Assembly: GCA_037903475.1 (NCBI GenBank)
Contig: JBAJFG010000454.1
Span: 1,054,001 to 1,118,000, forward strand
Length of the DNA stretch: 64,000 bases
Reading direction: 5' to 3'
DNA from: Ancylostoma caninum
Taxonomy: Eukaryota; Nematoda; Chromadorea; Rhabditida; Ancylostomatidae
In this document: piece by piece, positions 12,501 through 23,874 of the stretch
How the letters are laid out: every line of letters begins with the position of its first letter
How positions within the stretch are numbered: position 1 is the stretch's first letter
Made by a program: the position numbers and the translations under genes
The notes under the pieces: model-generated
What the model saw: only the letters and a program-made list of their open reading frames with translations
Told to the model about the DNA's origin: nothing
Databases searched by the model: none

Positions 12501-15500
12501 TTCTCACCGACTTCATCATCTGTTTTCTATTCGACCCTATACCGCTGTTTCCAGAAGTCGCTTGTTATTCAAAAACATGGATTGCTAATGTTAGTGAGAA
12601 CGCTAATTACATACTACTGGTTAGTTGAAATCGTTTTTCGCTTCAGTACGTGTAAAACCTCCCACAAAAACAAAGCCTCCTCGTATCAAAAGAAATTATG
12701 CAAAACACTGCAAAACAGCAAAATACTCAATGAAGTAATTACTTCCAGTGTGTATCTGTTATTATGCTACAATTCACGCTCAGTGGTACTCTAGTCGCCT
12801 TTATTTACCGTATGAAATCACTCGGGGCCTTGCCTGGACCATTTCAATACCTATCGCTGTGGGATTTGCAGTACACTGCTGGCGCAACGTATATATTTAG
12901 CTTAATTCCGGTTGCTGTAGTTCTTATTACCTCATACAAGCCAAGAAGCCAAATGCGTGATGTGCTAGAGGTGGGTTCATTTCAAACACTTCGGTTATTA
13001 AACAGTTCAAAAACAGCTATTCAGAAAGTACCTCAACTGAAATTCCTCGAACAGTACGGATCCTATCTCGCTGCAGACAAAAGCGATGCAGATTTCATAG
13101 AATTTCAAACTGTATGGTTATGCTCTGCGTTTATTATAGTCACGTTATGCATATTAGTAGCAGCAATCATTATTACTCATCTTCACAGAAAGAGACATTC
13201 TATGAGTTTGAGAAGTATCGAACTTCATCGCTCTCTTACGATTCATTTAACGCTGCAAGTAAGATGCTCGTTTCAATTCAGTTTCACTTACGCTTATAGC
13301 TACAGTGATTGTTAATCCCTCTTGCATCACAGAATAACTCGCCTGGTTTTCCGCGCCGCACTTAAGTGATGAGACAGACAAGCTGGGTGATGTGGTTGCC
13401 GAGTGTTACCGGTATTGATGTTTTGCTTACGTTTTCACCGAAGCATTCCGGAATGGAGATAAGGACACAAAAAAAAAACGGTGGAAAACATCGCCTGATA
13501 CCCACGGCGCATTACTGGTCTGCCGCGCGCATAGAGAATGCGGTGCCATAGACCAGACTCCTGAATTCTGTGGTACAAGAGTGACTGACCAGTATTGTAG
13601 ATAGCCTGAATCTCCACGATGTTTATAGGCACTTCATATGCAGTAATTCTGCAATAATTTTCCGCTTCTCATGAGAATACAAAACTTCAAATCTAGAAAA
13701 TTTACGAGGAAAAACATTGGAGAGCAGCAGATCTAATAGTCATGCGTTATTTTTCAGATTTTGATACCTGTACTAACTACTCTTATTCCTATGTTCATAT
13801 TATTTTGCACACGTTATGTTGAAGTTCCATTTGGTGCCGAGTGTAAGTTATAACTTCCAGGTTTTTCTCTTGTATTTGCCCGTACAAAGTACAATACTTG
13901 ATTTAGTTTGGAACCTGATAATCTCGCAGACGGTCGCCCTTCACAGCCCACTGAACACTATCACTATTTTAGTCGCAACACGACAATATCGCACAGTCAT
14001 CCTCAAGCCCTTTCAGCGCTTCTCGAGTGTACTTGCCGGAACAAAAACGCATCCTACGCCAAGCGTGATCAGAATTGAAAGTACAATACTGGGGATGAAA
14101 TAGAAGCCTTATCCAGATGCTGAATGTTTCCATGCAACTTATGTTCTTAATGTTTTTTTCAGGCTCAAACAATCGAAATCAGAGAAACTGTTCGTTTACT
14201 AGAACAGGATCAGTTCGAACATTAACCTTGGGAAATCATGTGCCTCACCTATCTTGCATTAACAATTGAACATCCTTGTACTAACAAATGAATATATTGG
14301 CGATATAAATAAAAATTTTAAAAATACGGTAAAGTTATTGATACATAAGACAGCGCCAAATAACGTTTTGTATCAAAACATTCTGCTTCTCCAAAATTTT
14401 GATTTTCTGCCAAAAATTTATACATATGTATTGAAATTGTGCTCATGCAATAAAATAATATGGAAGAAGCCCGAGACCGTTCCGCGGAATTCGCAGCACC
14501 TTCCGCTCGGAACAAACGTTGGATTATCTGAATTCTGAATTCTTCGCAGTACTCGCCTTTCATGAGACTCGTATGTGGTGACGTTGATGTGATCGAACAT
14601 GTCTAGCATTTCCAACTTCTGCAGCTGCCTCTTTTGGATCTCCAGAATCCGCATCTGCACAAATCGGATTTTCCGAAATCCACAGCTGCATGTTATTTTG
14701 GATTTTCCAAAAACAGCGGCTGTAAATTTTGCAAGATTTGCATTCCAAATTCCACAGCTGCTGATTTTGGAGAGCCAGGAATACGTCAATGACTCCAAAA
14801 ACCACTTCATAGATGGGATCTCCAAAATTAACAGCTACATGTTTTGGAATTTCCACGGATTTCCAAGATAAGCAGTAGGTTATTTTGCTAAGTCAAGAAT
14901 TATCTCTAGAATTCCAACTTCCGCAGGTGCTTATTTTGGATTTCCAAAATTCACATCTTTTTTGGAATTCCATAAGGAGCCGCTGCTCAAAGCGATCATG
15001 TAGTCCCGGGCCTCTCGCTCCTCATACAAGTTTCGCCGCTCTCGAGACTAATTCAGTTTTTAGCGAGTTTGTAAAGAAGTCTTCCAGTACTTAGTATCTT
15101 AGTATCTTTCACCATCCTGAAGTTTCTCCACATGGTGGACGCTCGAGGTGGGATCGATACGCCACTGTTAATAGTTCTGTTCGTAGGTTTCGAAAGTCCA
15201 ACGGCATAGTTGTAAAAAATACTTCCTTCATCATGAGAGAGTCACCAAATAATATAGCAGTGTCAGTGAGGCCGAGATTCGAGAGATAGAGGATGTCAAA
15301 TCAGAATGGCTACGGTGACGAGCTGCTTCTTCGGCACACTTGAGAGTGCATAGTCACCTGAATCGTTGGTGACATCAATGCAAACATAGTCCGAAAAACT
15401 GAGAAACCTCGCATTGGTCAACACGACCTACAGTGGGACGAACAGGGAAAGCAACTCCTATAGTTTACCATAACGACCATGACTGTCCGTTTTTAGCGAC

Positions 15501-18500
15501 TCCAGAAGCCAGGCTCCTTGCACTGAACGTGGAAGTCACTATTATCATACGAAATTGACCACGTAACCGTCAATCAGAAGTCTTGCTTGACCGATGTCGC
15601 TAGCGCGCTGAAGTTCTACAACGGGCTGATGCGTACGATGTTGTTCATTCAACGTCTAAACGGCAGGACAGAGGGAGCCGAGTGCCCCGAATTCACCAAG
15701 ACATGAATGACTCGTGGCGAATTCGAAGTTGAAGTAGAAGTCGTGTGCTGTGCCAGAACCAGGCGCTGCAAGACGTTCTCACCATTCAATCATAAGTCGG
15801 CTTCGAAAGGAATTCGAGGATGGCCACCGCTTCTCAGATTCATGGTGAACAAAATGCAGAGTATTCCACGGTGGGCCCAGCGTGCGAAAGTTACCACCAC
15901 TGCATTGCACTACTCTGTAGTCTCTCTATTATCAGCTAAATGGTTCATTTTACACACTTAACGGCGAAGTGGTGGAGATCCCAAGCTGTATTAGGTATAC
16001 AAACACATTCACGCGCCAGCTTTTGAACCTTTTAGATGCCAGCACTTACTAATTGCGCGGTAAGCGGCAAGGCTATGTACCAGAAATTAGACGTGCTTAA
16101 TCACACCGATTTGACTGTATACAATGATGCTAGATGATGTTTTTTACCTACTTGGATTTGTAGCATAATCAAAGAGGAATGGTTGATTGATCTTAGTATT
16201 AACACATACATATGCATCGGAACCGTCACACAGTACATTTGATTCTGAACTGATTGGTTAACGGATAATGAAGGTATATCCACATATAGCACCGTATAAC
16301 ACCGCTCCCGTCAGTGAAAAAAGGCAATCTGTTCTTGAGCAATCTGAACAACCAGCAAGAAACGTGCCGCACAGCATGCTCCAATTCTTAAATAAGTGAC
16401 CACGATAGAACTTAATGGAAGTCACAGGACTTTGCTGAGAACTGTTGCAGAGAACAGTCTCCCAAAATATACAGCGGCAGATTTTGGAAATCTGCGATAG
16501 CTGAAAAGAGGAGCTCGCATTTCCAAGATTTGCGGCAGGATATTGTAAAAGAGAGCGGTCTATCGAATTATGCCGCCGCAGATTTTGGAAGACTGGAGGC
16601 CGAGGTAATAATTCACGCTTTTTTTCAGGTTAATCAATGTTTGAAAGAAGAGGATGTGGATACTATATTATTTGATCTGTTACTCAAAAACAAATCTTGT
16701 AATATGAATTTAGTAGCGCATCTCAAACATGTACAAAGTCCTATTCGATTATTGGCATTTGTAGGAACACGAGATTTTTGGGAAATAGCGCTCCGTGATT
16801 CCACCTTACTGACACTACAAGTATTAGGAAACCAAGCAGATTCTACCAGTAGTGAGAGTGATTCACATGATTGAATATAAGCAAATGAAGGCTCAGAGAA
16901 CAATAAGATGGCGAGAAATAGAAAATAAGGGAAAAGGGTCAGAAATGTTCGGGAAGTATGATAGAACTTTCTTCAGAGTTTGTAATTAAAATTCATTGAA
17001 TAATCTAAATGCGACCATTATATAAATAAGATAATCTTTCACATTCGAGAATGGTATACACAAAAACCAAGTCTCTTGCACCAAGAGAGGAAAACTGAGA
17101 CTAGACATCCTAACATTTCGAAAAATGTAGATTTGTAGAGAAAAACTTACAGGCTCTACTCCGAGTCGTTCTTGAGCAATCTGCATTGCTTTCTGAGTAT
17201 TTTCCAGAGCGTTTTCTGGAGTCCACTGATCCCAATCCATTACTGCACCAGGAACTAGGGCATTTACCTGGAAACATGAAACACCTGTGTATAACCGCGC
17301 ATTTCTTCAAATACCAGCCGGCAGTCGTATAATTACGATGTGGCCAGTGCCAGAAAGGTATTCACCAACGCTCCTACTGCTACACCGTCGTTCCAGTCCG
17401 AGGTGAAGTTCGTCAGCGGCATGCCGGATGGAAGTTTGCTTCGAATCCAGTTCAGCAATTTTTGCTTAGGTGTTTCCTCCGGTTGGCCTTCATTTCTTTC
17501 CTATATAACAATGCATAAAAACAGCGTAGCCTTAGCTTTTGAGCCACTGCTGAAATTATGACAAAAACGCTCCTCTACCGCTAGCAACTTCGACAGCGGT
17601 TTCCAGATGTTATCCACTAAAACCCAATAAAATAAAACAGAGTTGAATGTGTAGCAATTTAAATTGCAGTTCGAATACAACCAAAATCAGCGCCAAAATC
17701 CTTCCGGGAAAAAGGTGTAATCAAAAAAGAAATTACAGAAACAAATCCCTCTCAAAGGTGATCTACAAGAAGATGGGTGAGGATGAAGTTGGTAGTTACA
17801 TCAACATTCCCGGAGCGAAGAGTACTAATAATTCACACGAACACTAAGTCTTACCTGTACCCATCCCATAGAAATTGAATAGTGCAGAATTAAAGTCCAA
17901 ATAAGACCAAGAATAAGTTTCTTGTTCTGATCTACAATGTGCGAACTATCTGAAATAAAGAGCACTCCGTGTTTCCTTGCAAAATAAGCGAAACAATTTC
18001 AGCTGTTCGGAACATATCCAAAACTTACCGATATTTACAATTTTGATGTGCTCTACATCTTGGAAGAACTTCAAAGCAAGCGAAACATTTTCGAGCTTCT
18101 GTGAGCGGAAATTGACCTACAAGCAAAAAAAATATGGTGGTATAGTCCACGGTACCTTTAAGCTTAGTCATTTCATAATTACCAAAAACTGACCTTTTTG
18201 TTGAATCGGCCAACATTTTTCTGAGACAACACAGCAGCAAGACTAATCAACTTCAACCCGTCAGAGAAATCTGTCTCCTAAAATGCTTGATTGTAGCAAA
18301 TTCTCCTTCAAAATACTCTGGAAATGATAGATGCAGGCGACTTTTGAACCAAAGTTTCTAAGGAACTAGTGGACTCGCGACTTCTTGAATCAGATTCGCA
18401 ACCAAAGTTAAGTAATTAATTCAGAGTTATTTAATTAATGAGAAAAACAAGAAAATTAACGGTAAGTCACATAACATTTGGAAGGAAAACAGCTTTAGTG

Positions 18501-18892
18501 GAAGAAATAAGTATTGATCCAGTAGAATAAAATAGATATGTTGATTCTAATAAATGATTTGGAAGCCTGTACGGCAAAAATCGAATATACCAAGAACAAA
18601 CAACCATCGAATATATCCACCAAGAAAAAAAAACTACTGTATATATCCACTGGATTGTTCGATCAAAACTATAAATAATGAGGATAATAATGGAGAATTT
18701 CTGGAAGTTGTCAAAAATATGACTGTTACAGCGTGTGCCAAACAGTATTAAAATAGTTTAGATTGAATGTCAACCTACAAGGCTCTGAATAGAATCTCCA
18801 GCCTTTTTGAGATGATTATTCACCCAGCGGGTGAACGTGTTCTGCTGGATGATTTTCCACTCTGCATCGTCAAGCCGAATGGCAGGGATCAC
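6059..18892 (-). CDS. Filamin, partial (actin-binding region and first Ig-FLN repeats)
   Basis: Filamins cross-link actin filaments and tie them to membrane proteins, using an N-terminal pair of calponin-homology (CH) domains and a rod of Ig-like filamin repeats. Thirteen minus-strand exons join in phase: 18892-18779, 18277-18194, 18116-18029, 17949-17855, 17500-17366, 17267-17151, 9505-9423, 9351-9213, about 7037-6924, 6791-6684, 6554-6489, 6429-6282 and 6187-6059. Domain order is CH1, CH2, linker, then filamin-type repeats. Key pieces are [31 protein letters not shown] and [15 protein letters not shown]. The first coding exon is not identified, and the gene continues past 6059 because the last exon ends in phase 1. 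Introns 9506-17150 and 7038-9212 are greatly enlarged by insertions. Which nematode filamin paralogue it matches cannot be decided here. Confidence 0.9.
7434..8603 (-). mobile_element. Dead maT-like (DD37D) Tc1/mariner-superfamily transposon
   Basis: The element sits in a filamin intron and is bounded by inverted ends TACAGGGTGGGGCATGATTG and, on the other strand, TACAGGGTGGCGCATAGTTA, with the TA target duplication expected of this superfamily. The ends match over about 28 bp. It carries one minus-strand transposase pseudogene. Confidence 0.9.
7561..8520 (-). pseudogene. Transposase pseudogene, IS630/Tc1/mariner DD37D type
   Basis: The N-terminal half keeps a helix-turn-helix ([20 protein letters not shown]). 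The catalytic domain keeps FTDEKLF (first Asp), [11 protein letters not shown] (second Asp) and [14 protein letters not shown], whose last Asp lies 37 residues after the second one. That spacing defines the DD37D (maT) group. It is broken: an in-frame TAG lies just before QQD, another TAG follows the catalytic core, and there is at least one frameshift near 8440. It cannot encode active enzyme. Confidence 0.85.
10344..11661. mobile_element. Decayed mariner-type element interrupted by a MITE
   Basis: Ends are TTAGGTTGGGGAATAAGTTC at 10344 and the inverse of TTGGGTTGGGGAATAAGTTC at 11661, flanked by TA, as in mariner elements. Only traces of a transposase frame remain (for example a GDAT stretch near 11408 where mariners have GDE), with many stops. 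A 471-bp palindrome at 10757-11227 splits it. Confidence 0.75.
10757..11227. mobile_element. Palindromic MITE with TTAA ends (copy 1), inserted in mariner
   Basis: The left arm, starting TTAAAGGCAGCAGGAGCTGA, is matched by an inverted right arm ending at 11227. The arms run for over 200 bp each with a loop of about 50 bp near 10985. Both ends read TTAA then AGGCAGCAGG, so TTAA may be the target duplication, as in the piggyBac superfamily. Strong GC-rich blocks (GCGCGCGGACGAG) lie near the loop. It has no coding capacity of its own. Confidence 0.8.
12252..14103 (+). CDS. srh-class serpentine chemoreceptor (7TM GPCR), intact
   Basis: SRH proteins are nematode chemosensory G-protein-coupled receptors of sensory neurons. 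Six exons join cleanly: 12252-12428, 12491-12619, 12749-12970, 13025-13258, 13758-13842 and 13907-14103, giving about 347 residues, normal for the family. Signature pieces are [16 protein letters not shown] after TM1, [10 protein letters not shown] and the [14 protein letters not shown] segment before TM6. The next exon begins [17 protein letters not shown], and the final exon carries [20 protein letters not shown], the usual SRH C-terminal HxxLNT...YR motif. Acceptors include AATTCAG, CTTCCAG, TTTTTCAG and TTTAG. The first ATG at 12252 ([15 protein letters not shown]) is preferred because it gives a short N-terminal tail; an in-frame ATG at 12078 would add 58 residues. No stop or frameshift is seen. 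It lies inside the filamin intron on the opposite strand. Confidence 0.85.
14585..14990. repeat. Diffuse tandem repeat rich in TTTTGGA and CAGCTGC
   Basis: Degenerate copies of a unit of about 60-70 bp combine CCACAGCTGC, TATTTTGGATTTCCAAAA and TTGCATTCC-like blocks. A similar block recurs at 16460-16600, next to a candidate exon. No coding sense is supported. Confidence 0.5.
15480..15690 (+). pseudogene. RTE-type LINE endonuclease fragment
   Basis: Translation around 15549 gives [20 protein letters not shown] followed by ALKFYNG. This resembles the end of the apurinic endonuclease domain of RTE retrotransposons, where NEIDHI...CLTDVAVVPKFYTGSDHRLLR is typical. The SDHRLLR box is lost and stops occur on both sides. 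No reverse transcriptase domain is seen; sequence from about 15100 to 15960 may belong to the same dead copy. Confidence 0.6.
16629..16874 (+). CDS. Orphan terminal exon of an unknown protein
   Basis: An open stretch begins right after a strong TTTTTTTCAG acceptor (phase 0) and ends with a TGA at 16872-16874. It encodes about 81 residues with coding-like composition, including [18 protein letters not shown] and an acidic, serine-rich tail ([10 protein letters not shown]). I do not recognise the family and found no upstream partner exon. It lies in the filamin intron on the opposite strand, 2.5 kb downstream of the srh gene, whose own stop makes it unlikely to be part of that gene. Confidence 0.35.
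   Translation, partial: VNQCLKEEDVDTILFDLLLKNKSCNMNLVAHLKHVQSPIRLLAFVGTRDFWEIALRDSTLLTLQVLGNQADSTSSESDSHD
17151..17500 (-). CDS. Filamin CH2 domain, first two exons
   Basis: Exon 17500-17366 starts after a TATATAG acceptor and encodes [16 protein letters not shown] and the [11 protein letters not shown] motif, the usual opening of a type-2 CH domain. Exon 17267-17151 starts after TTTCCAG and encodes [20 protein letters not shown] followed by [11 protein letters not shown], then a GTAAGT donor. Both exons are phase 0 at both ends. The next CH2 exon lies 7.6 kb away at 9505-9423. Confidence 0.92.
17855..18892 (-). CDS. Filamin CH1 domain exons
   Basis: Four exons make CH1. Exon 18892-18779 follows a TTTTCAG acceptor and gives [17 protein letters not shown], the classic CH1 start. 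Exon 18277-18194 gives [20 protein letters not shown]. Exon 18116-18029 gives [18 protein letters not shown]. Exon 17949-17855 gives [18 protein letters not shown], then HYSIS, the conserved actin-binding helix. Phases are 0/0, 0/0, 0/1 and 1/0 and fit without shifts. A short upstream piece ending FEEDLAVLL before a GTAAAT donor near 18924 could be the end of the preceding exon, but the frame carries a stop just before it, so the start of the protein stays open. Confidence 0.92.
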
Positions 18893-20078
18893 CTGAAAAG
18901 TGGAATTTACCAACAGAACAGCCAAATCCTCTTCGAACTTTGTGGTCTACATGATCGAAGTTACGCTGAATTTCACTTGCACAGCGTTTTCCGAAAAATA
19001 TACATAGTTTCCTCCTGCGCACGGGCACGTGCACTTTGCCGCGTACAGCTCCCACGAAAATGTAGTGTCTATCTTATTACAATCCGGTAACTGTGAAAAC
19101 ATGGCTGCAATGATTCACAGAGACATGGAAAAGGGTATGTTGAGTCATAGAATTTCATGAAACCGATCCCTTCACTAAGTCAAGGGGTGCTCGATTGGTA
19201 GCATTAAGTCAAACGCTCAACATAAAACTGATCCTCTGATAATTAAGACAATTTCTAAGCTTGCGGCAACATTCAATTTGGTCACGTTGACAGCACAAGT
19301 TGACTAAGAATTGGAAATTACCTGATATGTTGGATTATAAAAAGGATCTTTAACCACTTTAGTTTGCACTTCACATGGCGATGAGCAACTCTCGCCTACT
19401 CAACAAAATAATTATTGGCTCTCGTGTAACAATGCACTGTTTGAGCGGGTGTGTCATCATCAATAAGTTGGTCACATGATTAAAATTTCGGTATGAAGCG
19501 TATAGCCAAATTAATTAACAGGAAATCACGTTTGCCTTGATAATTTTCTGGATGAAATCTGATTGAATGGTAGAAATCGTAGAAAATAACCGCTGCGTAA
19601 TTACTTGCCAATATCTAAAAATGTGTTGGATAGGCAATTCGCTGGCGTCTGAAAGAGGCAGGATTTGTAGAAAGGTTTGGACTAATGACGTGCATGTTCA
19701 CGAAGCAGTGACTGCTGAAATCTTAAATTTCATGATATAGTTGATCACGAGGAGTTGGCTACATCTGAAAGTTTTCGCCGATATTCTGAAAATGACTCCA
19801 AAATGCGAAAATCTGGAACTTCGCACGGGGTAGGTGCTTTAACATTTCAAAGAGCAAGTACAGGCCCTTGCCTGCTGACAGTACTTTTCCGCGTTTCTGT
19901 AGACATGCAAACTATCTAACGAAACATCTTCACGTTTTTGAGAATTGTCCTAGATTTTCTGCTTCGTGGAAATATGTTCCCACGAGTTTTCAGAGCTTTC
20001 GACGCACCCTACTTTTGCGTTTTTCAGTGCTCTGCCAAAAATCAGATTTTTCTTGGAGGCAAACTAGGCTAAATTGTA
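18893..20078. other. Upstream flank of the first confident filamin exon
   Basis: The filamin start codon should lie here or further right. A minus-strand open frame at 18870-19055 overlaps the region but is out of frame with CH1 at the needed splice. No promoter or trans-splice site can be assigned with confidence. Confidence 0.3.
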
Positions 20079-20383
20079 TACAGTGCGTATCATAAATATA
20101 GACGCACCCCCAAAATGGCAAAAATTCAGTTTCAGGCGGACTTTTGACAATGACTTTCATAACCAATCAACTCAGCGTGCCCGAAAACCCTAGTTCACGA
20201 ATCGTCACCCATGAACACTGCTAAAAAGAATATAATCGACAGCAGGACTTCACTTAGACCGTATCGTAAATACAGACGCACCTCCGACAAGAAACATTAA
20301 TACCACATCCCTCGGCAGAAAATTCCTTTTTTATTAGTGTAGTTCGTAGTGGCAAGAATTCACTATATTACTACCGAATGCCA

Positions 20384-21331
20384 TACGAATTGAAACCCTT
20401 GGGAGCTGACCAGGTACAGATAATCTTTGCGCATGCTGCAGGCCTCAGCGACTGTAGGATAACCAATCAAAATTGCAGTTTTTTTCTGGCTTTGTTAGGA
20501 AATTCGGAAAAGATCCTAGCTAAAAACACTTTAAAAAATCCCATATGGTGGATGATACAGCTGTTTCCCATGAAATAGCGAAGGAAAAGGTGGGTGGCTG
20601 AACGACATCCTAGGATGACGGAGCCATTTAGTTGAGTTTATTTTAAAAAATTACGGTCAAGAGTGGGAATAAATGCAACATCGAGGCAGTGCACTACTAC
20701 CTCTGACACATTCTTCGTATTATCTTGTTCAATCAAGTCGCATGGCTTTAGTTTTCTGCGAAGAAGATGGAAGCCAAGTAGTCGGTCTTACATCATAGTT
20801 TCACAGGGTATCGAAGCAGACAATTTCATGTTTAGAAGGTATTTTATGACAGAAAAGTTCTCATCTTGGATGATCCGAGCCAGTATAGGCGAGCTGGATT
20901 TCCATAGTCAGATGAAGTACTTCAGAGGATAGATTTTCTGAACATCCATCTTTGTATTTAGGAGGGTTTTTGTTTGAACGGTGCTTTCTAATTCGCCCTC
21001 TTTTTCACTCTAACAAAGTCTAGAAATGACCATGACATGGTCACTGCTTGCTACGTACACTGCTTGGCTGTTATCAACGAAAACAGTGAGCTAAACTTTG
21101 TTATTCTGATAGGACTGGTGTTCACGCCAATCTCCAGTAAAAGTGGGCGATGAGGAGGGAGCACACTTAGACCAATGTATTTTCTCTCGGCCTGAGGAGG
21201 TACGATCTTCCACAGATCCACCGATAACCCTTGAAAGCAAGCAAAATTTGCCAGCTGGTCCGCGCTTTTTGAGGACCATGCACAAAGATTATCTGCACCT
21301 GCTCAGCTCCCATGGGTTTCAATCCGAGTTC
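20384..21331. repeat. Nested inverted pair inside the 3.1-kb element
   Basis: The segment at 20384-20434 (GAATTGAAACCCTTGGGAGC...CAGATAATCTTTG) is repeated in inverse orientation at about 21276-21331. The spacing is about 850 bp. It may mark an older element captured by the larger one. Confidence 0.6.
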
Positions 21332-21929
21332 GGCACAAGCTTAGCTCGAGCAGGAAAAAATTAAAGTCCTCTTTGACCTAGCCAAGAATCTATGAAGCCC
21401 CCATTGTAAACAAAATAAAACAAGTTCGTGCGAAGGTTATGGGTTTCGTGTTTTCAATGCACATCGACATGTCCGAGTCAACAAGTGTTAACAAGTACAC
21501 CGGCGGTGGAGCACGTTAACACGTTGGCACCGTCATTTAACTTTCTATTTTTCCAGCTAAAATTCGAAAAGGGATGGAGATTTTGGAGGCTATTGCCATT
21601 AGTTTGACGGAGTAATACTTCCTGAATACAACAGTGCGAATAAAATTGGAAATAATTGATTTTGGAAGAAGCTATTCGAAGAAATTTTGTCGAAGTGAAG
21701 CTGAAGACCGTTTTTTAGCTGTTTTTCCACTGTAACTAAATAAACGAGGCAATTTTATCACTCACTGGAACGAGCAGCCTCTCCTCTAGCTAAGCGCGTC
21801 AATAAACTTGGAAATATTTGATTTTAGAGAAAGTTGTTTGACGAAAATTCTTTGGACCGGTGCTGGACCCTAAATTTTAGGGTGAATTTATGGATCAGAG
21901 AATTCCTGAGCAATATCTCCTTTCAAAAT

Positions 21930-22700
21930 TGAATAATTCCAATTTCCTCTAGCAGTTGGCGATAGAGTCGTACTCGTAATCTTACCACAAAGTTTGAACA
22001 GGATCCATTCAGTACCAACGGTGCTGTGGGTACTGCGAGGTATTTTTTCACCCGCAGCTCCTTTCAAAATCAATCAAATCCAATTCTTTTTTTTTCTTGA
22101 TTTTGGATCGATCATTGCAAGGTGCAGCTATATGCCTGTTTACAGCCGGATCCGTGCAGAACCTGTAGTTCACGAGTGCTGAAGCAGTAATGTAGGCAGA
22201 ATTTTCGCATGATAACCGGTCAAACTCGTTTCAAAATCAAATAATTCCAATTTCCTCTGGCAGTTGGTGCTACAGTCGTACTTGCAATCTTAATACAAAG
22301 TTCGAGCAAGATTCGTTCAGTACCAACGGTGATGTGTACTGCTAGGTACTTTTTTCAGCTGTAACTCTTATTAAATTCATTTAAATTCAATTCTCTTTGA
22401 GATTTAGATAGTGCGTTGCCATCTGCAACTATGTGCTTGTTTCCAGCTGGAGCTACCCGTGCAGAATGTCTTTCCATAAGCGCTAGAAGCAGTGCTGTCT
22501 GCAAGAGTTTTGCATGATAGCCTTATAAACTCCTGTCAAAATCAATTAATTTCAATCTGCTGCGAGAATTGGAGAAAGAGTAATATGTGTATTCTTGTTA
22601 CAAAATTTGAGCAAGATCCGTGCAGTACAAACGATGCCATGGGTACCGCTAGTTACTTTTTCAAGTGTAATAAAAAAAGCTTCAATTCTGTTCTTATTTC
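21930..22700. repeat. Tandem repeat of ~306 bp, about three diverged copies
   Basis: The block AATTTCCTCTAGCAGTTGG followed by GTCGTACT, CACAAAGTTTGA and TTCAGTACCAACGGTG starts near 21941, again near 22249 and, more diverged, near 22554. The period is 305-308 bp. A fourth, weaker unit may precede it near 21630. Confidence 0.65.
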
Positions 22701-23874
22701 AGTCAGAATTAGTAGAGCTTATGGATGAGAAAATCCTCGGTTCAATCTGCCTTCTTTACTGTTATCTGCAAACAAGTGCACGGTTTTCCAACCAAGATCC
22801 AAGTCGCAGCTACGAAGTCTCCTTTGCTCACCTCATCTTTTACGAAGTCCCGTTTGCCTTGAGTCAAGTTCCTGCCGGAGTCTGGTTTCGATCCATGTGA
22901 CATTTGGCGGTAATATAGTGAATACTTGCCACTAATAACTGAACTACAAAAACGGGAATTTTCTGCCAAGGAATGTGGTTTTTAGGTTTCTTTTTGGAGG
23001 TGCGCCTATGTATATTTATGATACGGTCTAAATGAAGTCCTACTGTCGATTATAGTATTTTCCGCAATGCTCATGGGTGACGATTCGTAAACTAGGGTTT
23101 TCGGGCACGCTGAGTTGATTGGTGATGAAAATGATAGTCAAAAGTCCGCCCGAAACTGAATTTTTGTCATTTTGGGGGTGTGTCTATATTTATGATACGC
23201 ACTGTATAATTCGCAGCGAATTTAGTGGTGACTAAAATTGAAGAGCAAAATCGGAAAACTTCCACTACGATATGCTAACAAAACGATGGTCCTCCACTGG
23301 ATCCACTCTGAAAGTAAACGCGGGAGACCCTTCGCGTCAGGGTCCAGCTCTTCGCGAAAAAGATACCCAAGAGATTCTTTTCTACCTCTTCACGCAGCTA
23401 TTTCAACTGATGAATCAATAGCATAATGAAAAATGAAAATAAGATTGAATAACGATGATACTCTTGATACGACTTGAAGGAGATACGTTACTGTACAATG
23501 TTTGCTCAATTATTTCTCCCCAAGAAGAGTATGCGTCGTCCTGCTTTTTTCTCTGCTTAATAGAGAACGGTTCTCAGAATTTTTGAATCGAGGCCGGGTA
23601 TCGCGAGAGGCCTTCTTCGAAGCGGTTGGGCTAGTAGCATATTTCCGAAAAATTCGGTTCGTTGTGTTTTCATAAAGAGCCATGACGGTCACATAATGCG
23701 GGAAGCGTGAAACGTGCTCTTCCCAACGATGTCCAAAGTATATCACGGAAGTGGGGAAAACAACTGCTACTCCATACACCCGTAATAGCCAGTTTTCATC
23801 CAGTTTGTTTTCGAGAAATATTTACGATGGAAGATAGGTAAAAACTGGTGTATGAACGCGATTTAAGGACTAGA

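Larger units (their letters stand above)
9506..17150 (-). other. 7.6-kb filamin intron hosting other genes and transposons
   Basis: This is the intron between LGVEP (exon ending 17151) and LITPGE (exon starting 9505), both phase 0. It contains a decayed mariner with a nested MITE, the srh chemoreceptor gene on the plus strand, a diffuse TTTTGGA-rich repeat, an RTE endonuclease scrap and a plus-strand terminal exon. Between 9520 and 10340 I see only simple AT-rich sequence and a plus-strand open stretch at 10028-10282 that cannot be placed in a gene. Confidence 0.8.
20079..23206. mobile_element. 3.1-kb non-autonomous element with ~300-bp inverted ends
   Basis: The left arm (20079-20378) starts TACAGTGCGTATCATAAATA and is mirrored by the right arm (22905-23206), both flanked by TA. 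Inside each arm the motif TATCATAAATATAGACGCAC occurs twice in the same direction, about 195 bp apart, once at the outer tip and once diverged inside. The ends suggest the Tc1/mariner superfamily. The interior holds no transposase; it contains a second inverted pair and a tandem repeat described separately. Confidence 0.8.
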
